5,628 nucleotides of DNA, from contig JADLAZ010000185.1 in NCBI GenBank assembly GCA_020849725.1, positions 1 to 5,628 on the forward strand, in the 5' to 3' direction. The notes beneath the pieces are model-generated. The model was not told the origin of the DNA. It searched no databases and saw only the letters and a list, made by a program, of their open reading frames with translations. Below, in pieces: positions 5,317-5,628 of this stretch. Within the stretch, counting starts at the first letter, position 1. Each line of letters starts with the position of its first letter. The translations under genes and the position numbers were made by a program. This DNA comes from Chloroflexota bacterium (GTDB lineage: Bacteria > Chloroflexota > Chloroflexia > Thermomicrobiales > JADLAZ01).

Positions 5317-5628
5317 CGAGAACGATCTCCCTGCCGCTGGCAACGCTGTTGCCCGAGGCCGATGGCTGCGCCGGGTGCGGCGACCGCCTGGGCACGGCGC
5401 TGGTAGCGAGTGGAACCGCGCTCGACGCGCACCCGTCGGCGACGGGCGACCGGCTGATCGTCCACGTCCCACCGGCCACGCCGGTCGAGACGATTACGGC
5501 CGCGGCCCGGCAGCACGCCGCCGGCCTGGCGCGACGCTACATCCACCGCACGCTGCCGATCGCCGGCATGGACTGCGCCGACTGCGCCCGCACGCTCGGC
5601 GACGGCGTCGCGGCCCTGCCGGGCGTGA
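5313..5628 (+). CDS. P1B-type heavy-metal-transporting ATPase, N-terminal part (ZntA/CadA-like)
   Basis: The ORF starts at ATG 5313, overlapping the repressor's stop by ATGA and preceded by AGGAG 6 nt upstream. It is open to the window end, giving 105 codons and a partial gene. Two heavy-metal-associated regions are visible. The first has GCAGCGDRL (18-26, C19-x2-C22) in a ferredoxin-like context of about 65 residues. The second begins LPIAGMDCADCARTL (81-95), the standard GMDCxxC metal-binding motif with C88 and C91, followed by ALPGV. This order is typical of Zn(II)/Cd(II)/Pb(II)-exporting P1B ATPases. The membrane helices, CPC motif and phosphorylation DKTG motif would lie beyond the edge, so the transported metal cannot be confirmed here. 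The pairing with a zinc-type SmtB repressor supports Zn/Cd efflux across the inner membrane. The first domain is more degenerate than the second. Confidence 0.88.
   Translation, partial: MTRTISLPLATLLPEADGCAGCGDRLGTALVASGTALDAHPSATGDRLIVHVPPATPVETITAAARQHAAGLARRYIHRTLPIAGMDCADCARTLGDGVAALPGV

Overview
This is a GC-rich (roughly 70 %) bacterial window with no RNA genes and no CRISPR array. Several things suggest a Chloroflexota bacterium (Chloroflexia or relatives): a Uma2-type fragment with an Ala/Glu/Arg coiled-coil tail, a HEAT-repeat protein of the kind found at the C-terminus of NACHT/STAND NTPases, an amidohydrolase with the 'VDAQ-x-H-x-W' start, and the style of the heavy-metal ATPase. 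The assignment rests on family resemblance only. All supported genes lie on the + strand; the long minus-strand ORFs are GC-rich shadows.

Left third (1-2012), worn accessory DNA. The window opens with the last 41 codons of an unrecognised ORF, possibly the end of a transposase gene. Its stop codon abuts a 5'-truncated Uma2-family nuclease remnant. A hairpin/G-rich repeat follows (592-630), with four evenly spaced GGG runs. The repeat places a GAGG ribosome-binding-like sequence just before a 458-residue HEAT-repeat protein that has no enzymatic domain and looks like an orphan NLR/STAND sensor arm.

Middle (2013-4038), a two-gene catabolic unit. An amidohydrolase-2 (COG3618-like) protein is followed 23 bp later by a Gfo/Idh/MocA NAD(P)-dependent oxidoreductase. 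Both have good Shine-Dalgarno sequences. An 11-bp palindrome (ACTGGACCAGT) just before the first start codon is a candidate operator. Such pairs usually act in sugar, sugar-acid or polyol degradation; the substrate cannot be read from the sequence.

Right third (4039-5628). A stand-alone FMN split-barrel protein (pyridoxamine-phosphate-oxidase-like) comes first. Next is a zinc-type metal-resistance unit: an ArsR/SmtB repressor with a CzrA-like Asp-x-His...His-x2-His metal site and an SmtB-like operator in its promoter. It overlaps by ATGA the start of a P1B-type heavy-metal ATPase, which runs off the right edge after two N-terminal CxxC regions.

I did not find a convincing undescribed multi-gene system. 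The most interesting points are the mobile-element-like junction in the Uma2 gene, the hairpin/G-quadruplex repeat that may control the HEAT gene, the orphan HEAT protein itself, and the candidate operator palindrome.
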